A stretch of 58,382 nucleotides of DNA, taken from an uncultured Candidatus Poseidoniales archaeon (GTDB lineage Archaea > Thermoplasmatota > Poseidoniia > Poseidoniales > Poseidoniaceae). The notes below the pieces were generated by a model that was given only the letters and a program-made list of their open reading frames with translations, searched no databases and was not told where the DNA came from. Position numbers and translations under genes: made by a program. Positions 54,098 to 58,382 of this stretch are shown here, piece after piece (within the stretch, counting starts at the first letter, position 1; every line of letters begins with the position of its first letter). The DNA is taken from NCBI GenBank assembly GCA_905182715.1, contig CAJJCP010000002.1, positions 1 to 58,382 on the forward strand. The letters are read 5' to 3'.

Positions 54098-55462
54098 ATG
54101 GCCGAAGGCACAAACGGGGACTCTGGCACCAAAGGTTGGCCGGGCCAAATATGGCTTGAAGGCCGAACTTTGGTACACTTGTTGGCTGAACAAACTCGTC
54201 CAACACATATGCCAAGGGGTCCAGCAAAAAGGACTGGCCCCGGTTTTCTCAATCCAGCTATGGCTCCAGCCCGAACCCGTAGTATCCTGTTACTCAACGA
54301 CGCACTTGAGCATGATTGGTTAGTACGTCCCGACCAAACAATTCGTGTGTTGGATGCATTATGTGCCACTGGGGTTCGGATACGCCGTTGGCGAAATGAA
54401 ATCCCAGCACATGCTCAGCAACGCTTGAGAATCACGGCCAATGATTTAGATCAGTTTGCTTTGGACTGGGCCAAAATATCACATTCGACACACCCGCCAG
54501 TTCAAAACATTGAACATGAGCCTGAAGATGACCGGTACGGAAAGAATTCAGAGCAAGATTTTGTCAATGGATTGGATTTTCGAAACATTGATGCACGCAT
54601 TGCAATGATGGAAAACGGATACCAATGGATTGACCTCGACCCTTTTGGCTCACCGGTTCAATTTCTTGACGCTGCTCTCCAAGGATTGTCCAGGAATGGC
54701 GTTTTGGAAATCACAGCAACAGATACTGCGGCTCTCACCGGCTCATCAGCATCAAGTCAAGCTCGACGATACGGAGCCAAGGGTATCGTCGATGTCTATG
54801 CGCATGACGATGCTGTACGCCTGCTTCTTGCAACCGTTGCTACCAGCGCTGCTCGCTTGGATAAATCCATTACGCCGTTGATGGCCCTCTTTGATGGCCA
54901 CCATGTTCGGATTTCTTGTTTAGTCAAAACAAGTCGGGAAAAGGCGAGTAAAATTGGGGACATGATCGGATGGAGAGTTCGAGAAGAGGATGTACCGTAC
55001 AGATTTGTTCGACATCCAACTCCAGAACAAGTCAAGCGTGCAAGTGGCCCGTTATGGGTTGGCCCTTTGTGGGACAAAGATGTTGCAAGTCGTATGACTG
55101 AAGAAAAGGTGCTTGAACTGTGCCAAGCTTCACCGGAAGAAATTGAAGGAATGAAAACGGCAGGGCTCGAATGGAGTGCCGATGATGTTGAATATTCAAC
55201 TCGAGAACTAAGGCGGAGTGTACGGTATATTTCTGAAGCAGCTGACCTCATGAGCCGTGAACATTTGCTGCTGAATCTGGATTCATTGCCCCGTTGGGCT
55301 GGTATAGGCGGGGCCCCTAAACTTGAGAAATTAATTGCAAGTATTCTCGAAGAAGGCTACTGTGCTGCACGATTACCAGATTTAGAACCGTTACTGGTTA
55401 CAGATGCGCCGTTCGAAACAGTACTGCAGCATGTGCGAAAGAATTCACCTTTAACCGAATGA
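54098..55462 (+). CDS. trm1: tRNA (guanine26-N2/N2)-dimethyltransferase Trm1
   Basis: Dimethylates G26 of tRNA. PGFLNPAMAPARTRSILLLN is the family signature, IRVLDALCATGVRIRRWRNE is the SAM site, YQWIDLDPFGSPVQFLDAAL holds the DPFG catalytic motif and LEITATDTAALTGSSASSQ follows. 454 residues, usual for the archaeal form. Start ATG 54098 (MAEGTNGDSGTKGW). The end overlaps the convergent PAC2 gene by 12 bases. Confidence 0.92.
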   Translation: MAEGTNGDSGTKGWPGQIWLEGRTLVHLLAEQTRPTHMPRGPAKRTGPGFLNPAMAPARTRSILLLNDALEHDWLVRPDQTIRVLDALCATGVRIRRWRNEIPAHAQQRLRITANDLDQFALDWAKISHSTHPPVQNIEHEPEDDRYGKNSEQDFVNGLDFRNIDARIAMMENGYQWIDLDPFGSPVQFLDAALQGLSRNGVLEITATDTAALTGSSASSQARRYGAKGIVDVYAHDDAVRLLLATVATSAARLDKSITPLMALFDGHHVRISCLVKTSREKASKIGDMIGWRVREEDVPYRFVRHPTPEQVKRASGPLWVGPLWDKDVASRMTEEKVLELCQASPEEIEGMKTAGLEWSADDVEYSTRELRRSVRYISEAADLMSREHLLLNLDSLPRWAGIGGAPKLEKLIASILEEGYCAARLPDLEPLLVTDAPFETVLQHVRKNSPLTE

Positions 55463-56221
55463 AGGGTCGGTATCTTGGTCTGCTGAAAACGTTTGAGTTT
55501 CAGGCCCCGGCAAGAGTGTCTGGGTGTTTTCAATGACTTCTCGAACACTGTCTTCAATATCTTGAGCATTTTCAAGCAATTCACTGAGAGGGATTTCAAT
55601 ACCTGTCAACTCGGCAACGGCTTCAACCGCTAAAGCAGCGGCTCGTGCATCGGGGTACATTGGACTGGCCTCTGCCAGTAAAGCGGTAACATCAATTCCA
55701 AGACGGTCGCCTTCTCCAAGAAGAAACCCGGTAATGCCGGCAACAATGCCCTGCTGAATTGGTTCTATGCCAGCGCGATGAAGACGTTCACGTGCCAATT
55801 GCGACGAGCCTACACCGAACAAATCACCAGAGGAGGCCTCCTTACTCGATTGAACCAGACCATCGATAATGATGAGGCGATCAAAACCGCCACGAGTGAA
55901 CCATTCCAATACAGTTGATGCAAACATGATGTCTTGTTCATCTTTGAATTGTATTTCTGAGGTAAATACGCCAATTCCATCACCTTGATAAACGCGAACT
56001 GGATGTTTTGGTACTTCGTTATGAATCAAGGCAACAGCTGGAAACGTCGAGTTCAGCACAGTTCCGAGTTGCTTGAGTTTGAGTGTTTGAATGATGTGTG
56101 ATGCTGCAATGACGCCGACCATGCCTGCAGTGGTAAATCCTGCAACAGCAACTCCTCCTGTTGTACGAGGGTCCGCACCGTCTTGGAGAACAAGCGCGTA
56201 TCCTTTGAATTCGTGTTCCAT
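55451..56221 (-). CDS. PAC2-family proteasome assembly chaperone
   Basis: 256-residue PAC2 (PbaB-like) protein that assists archaeal 20S proteasome alpha-ring assembly. GGVAVAGFTTAGMVGVIAAS and RVYQGDGIGVFTSEIQFKDE, then FDRLIIIDGLVQSSKEASSG and GIVAGITGFLLGEGDRLGID, follow the family order (GFxxxGxVG, ... G.tGLLL.ea). Acidic, disordered C-terminus. ATG 56221. No proteasome subunit gene is within the window. Confidence 0.85.
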   Translation of the reverse strand: MEHEFKGYALVLQDGADPRTTGGVAVAGFTTAGMVGVIAASHIIQTLKLKQLGTVLNSTFPAVALIHNEVPKHPVRVYQGDGIGVFTSEIQFKDEQDIMFASTVLEWFTRGGFDRLIIIDGLVQSSKEASSGDLFGVGSSQLARERLHRAGIEPIQQGIVAGITGFLLGEGDRLGIDVTALLAEASPMYPDARAAALAVEAVAELTGIEIPLSELLENAQDIEDSVREVIENTQTLLPGPETQTFSADQDTDPSFG

Positions 56222-56276
56222 GCAATGCCCCCTTGATTGAGCGTGATGCCAGTCAATGAAAAGTCATGCGGTAGGG

Positions 56277-58382
56277 TTAATCTTCCCAGACAGCCCAATC
56301 TTCCCAACCGTCTTCACGGTACCACCAAACGCCTTCTTCGTCTTCCCACCATTCAGTTCCTTCTTCATCAACGGTGATTCCATCGCCTTCTGACGCTGAT
56401 TCTTCTGTTTCCACTTCTGCTTCAACTTCTTCAATCTCTTCTTCATGGGTGTCGAATTCTTCAATTTCACCACGGCCATCGACTTCATCAAACAGTGAAG
56501 AGCGGCGTTCTTCTGGAGGTTCTTCGTCCGAAATCTGACCACCTTCCGATTTGATTTCATCTAAACTGCGATTTGGTTTAGTAATTGGAGCGGGGGTGCT
56601 GTCGTCTTCGAATTCTTGTTCATCATCAAATTGTTCAGACCAATCGTCTTCATCTGTTCGAGTTCGTAGTAAGACAAAGGCGGCACCTAAGCCGCCAAGA
56701 ACCAGTACCGCAATGATTCCACCAATCAGTGCGCCAGAACCACCCTTGGTTTCTGTAGGATCGGTGTCAATTGGCTCATCCACTTCCAGTTGGGCTGCAA
56801 GCGTCCATTGGATTTCACCCTCGGTTGTGGAGGAAGGCGTCGTCATTGCAGAGCAGCGGTCTGTGCCGTCATCCATGCAAGTGAGTGTGAACACATAACC
56901 GACTCCTTGTAGACCTGGGAACAATCCATCGGATGGACCGTTTCGTATTGGAGTAAACGTGACTTCGAGCGTTTCATTGGCGTTCATTGTAAGGATTGGT
57001 CCCGGCCCGGTCAAAGAAGGGTGCTCAAAAGAAAGTGGCGGAGGTGTAGCCGGAATGACTGCCCAGCTAAAGCCAATTTGAACCTCAAAGGGATTTGGGT
57101 TGGTTAGCGTACATGTAATCGGGGCATCAGTCGAGTTCTCTTCCCAAGCATAGGTAGCAGCTTCACAAGAAACGGTGACTGTAAGCGTCACATCAGGAAA
57201 CGCTGGCTGATTGGTTTCGTTACCCGTTTCATTACCAGTTTCATTACCCGTACCATCACTCAAAGGATTGTGGAAAGTAAAACTAAAAGTCGCTGGAGTT
57301 GCTGAAAACCATAGTTGATTGGCCGAAGGCGAAAAGGTCAGTTCATCGCCTGATGAAGCGTTTCCATCAAGTGTGATTTTACCGCCTTTGATTTCGATTG
57401 TTCCAGCGTCAGTAATATCACCTGTTGCATTGGATAATTGCCAATCATATACCACGTTTGCAAGGAGTGTGTTTTGCGACGGAAGTTCTGGAGTGACTGA
57501 TGCCAGAATAGAGAAGTGATGGTTCTCATCGAGTTCAACTGATTCCGAAGAGTGAGTGACTGTTGCGCGTAAAACACCCATCCCATTCAAGGTCGCCGTA
57601 CTCATCACTGCTGGCTGGATTGTATCATTTCCAGATGTTCCAGCGTATTCAGCTACGAGTGAAACTGTGCCAACAAATTTTTCGGAAAAGGTGTTTGATA
57701 AATCGGTCAAATCTTCGACTTCTACTGCCGACCAAACTCCATTTTCATCAGTAGTGCCGGTGATTATGTGGTCATAGTCGGAGGCGATAAAATGGAGTGT
57801 CAAATCTTGAGACGGAATACCTACTCCTTCACTTGAAAGAGTAAGATTTAGATTCAAAGAATCCAATGCACTCAATTCAAACCAACTTGCGTTCGAAAAG
57901 CCACTCGAAGATATTTCAAAGGTAAGTTCAGTCGAACGTAGAGAGTTGTTTTGTGGTTGAATTGGCCCAAAAGAGGAGAAGTTATTTGTGAAATTACCAT
58001 AGGAATCGTATGCAACCACAGCAATCCAGTAATTCGTTCGCTCAACCAAGGCATTTCCATTTCCATCCACAGTGATATTCGTTGTGATCTGATTGCTGAA
58101 TGGGGTGAAAGTCGAAACTGAAGTCAACGATTGAAGCGAGGTTATTACCTCGGTTTCAATGAACATTTTGTACTCCGAGATCAAGTCCTGTGAAGCATCC
58201 CATGTCACATCAAGCGAACCACCTGTATCGTTCACTGTATCGGTAACGACGAGGCCTTGAATTGGCATCGGAGGAGACGGGAACGGTATGGTGACAGAGA
58301 GGCGTGAAGAAAGATTACTTGTGACTCCATAGGAATGTAACGACCGCACGGCGTAATCGTAAGATTGGCCAGGGGAGACATC
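56277..58382 (-). CDS. secreted Fn3-type surface protein with membrane anchor, 5' end missing
   Basis: The frame is open to the right edge, so the N-terminus is outside. It begins in the end of an Fn3 module (SYDYAVRSLHSYGVTSNLSS), then a complete one opens with TDTVNDTGGSLDVTWDASQD and closes with TNYWIAVVAYDSYGNF, resembling the modules of the giant protein at 6.6-14.9 kb. Beta domains of about 200 residues each follow. A membrane helix (GALIGGIIAVLVLGGLGAAF, near 56680-56740) is followed by a very acidic cytosolic tail of about 125 residues (EEIEEVEAEVETEESASEGD) whose last 25 residues are rich in tryptophan (EWWEDEEGVWWYREDGWEDW). The tail style is unlike any family I know. Function: surface protein, perhaps coupled to the cytoplasm. 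Confidence 0.75.
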   Translation of the reverse strand, partial: DVSPGQSYDYAVRSLHSYGVTSNLSSRLSVTIPFPSPPMPIQGLVVTDTVNDTGGSLDVTWDASQDLISEYKMFIETEVITSLQSLTSVSTFTPFSNQITTNITVDGNGNALVERTNYWIAVVAYDSYGNFTNNFSSFGPIQPQNNSLRSTELTFEISSSGFSNASWFELSALDSLNLNLTLSSEGVGIPSQDLTLHFIASDYDHIITGTTDENGVWSAVEVEDLTDLSNTFSEKFVGTVSLVAEYAGTSGNDTIQPAVMSTATLNGMGVLRATVTHSSESVELDENHHFSILASVTPELPSQNTLLANVVYDWQLSNATGDITDAGTIEIKGGKITLDGNASSGDELTFSPSANQLWFSATPATFSFTFHNPLSDGTGNETGNETGNETNQPAFPDVTLTVTVSCEAATYAWEENSTDAPITCTLTNPNPFEVQIGFSWAVIPATPPPLSFEHPSLTGPGPILTMNANETLEVTFTPIRNGPSDGLFPGLQGVGYVFTLTCMDDGTDRCSAMTTPSSTTEGEIQWTLAAQLEVDEPIDTDPTETKGGSGALIGGIIAVLVLGGLGAAFVLLRTRTDEDDWSEQFDDEQEFEDDSTPAPITKPNRSLDEIKSEGGQISDEEPPEERRSSLFDEVDGRGEIEEFDTHEEEIEEVEAEVETEESASEGDGITVDEEGTEWWEDEEGVWWYREDGWEDWAVWED
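57214..57249 (-). repeat. 12-bp tandem repeat coding for GNET units
   Basis: Three head-to-tail units (plus strand GTTTCRTTACCM) encode Gly-Asn-Glu-Thr repeats in the surface protein, a flexible linker of N/E/T with possible N-glycosylation sequons between two beta domains. Length change by slippage is expected between strains. Confidence 0.7.

Overview
The window looks like chromosomal DNA from a planktonic euryarchaeon, most likely Marine Group II ('Candidatus Poseidoniales', Thermoplasmatota); the lineage is inferred from gene content and could not be tested by search. Archaeal signatures are GatE, MCM, a TFB-type factor, Trm1, two Pth2 enzymes, the archaeosine enzyme RaSEA, a PAC2 proteasome chaperone, an archaeal-type YchF GTPase and an archaetidylserine decarboxylase. 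Several very large secreted, membrane-anchored beta-propeller/Fn3 proteins fit the protein-degrading, particle-associated lifestyle described for this group. No rRNA, tRNA, CRISPR array, IS element or prophage was recognised.

Layout. 1-6.4 kb: DUF2203 end, small membrane proteins, a frame-broken rlmH, a glutaredoxin/GST-like PGES2 homologue, a degenerate formylglycine-enzyme-like membrane protein, and a malic enzyme fused to a phosphotransacetylase-like domain. 6.6-14.9 kb: one giant (about 2760 aa) cell-surface protein with Reg_prop-like propeller repeats and Fn3-like modules. 14.9-18 kb: pabC followed by a pabB-pabA fusion (4-aminobenzoate synthesis). 18-26 kb: zinc-ribbon membrane protein, YchF, a 13-TM protein with EF hands plus a small partner, RaSEA, archaetidylserine decarboxylase, a coiled-coil protein and proline iminopeptidase. 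26-35.4 kb: methyltransferase and an AddA/AddB-like helicase-nuclease pair in which both subunits carry Fe-S-type cysteine sets. 35.4-42.2 kb: TFB-like factor, secreted thioredoxin, an unrecognised 789-801 aa zinc-finger protein, threonine aldolase and two tandem Pth2 genes. 42.1-44.5 kb: ECF transporter S component with a secreted propeller/DUF4430-like protein (possible vitamin uptake). 44.5-51 kb: GatE, MCM, esterase, PurM. 51-58 kb: a large ectodomain protein with CD36-like features, Trm1, a PAC2 chaperone and a partial Fn3 surface protein.

A technical pattern dominates the first 26 kb. At least 18 genes or gene pieces are split by single-base frameshifts although the protein sequence continues perfectly in the next frame; the 25 kb between 26 and 51 kb has none. 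This is best explained by locally poor consensus sequence rather than real decay. Spans given for such genes are the reconstructed ones, with the break positions stated.
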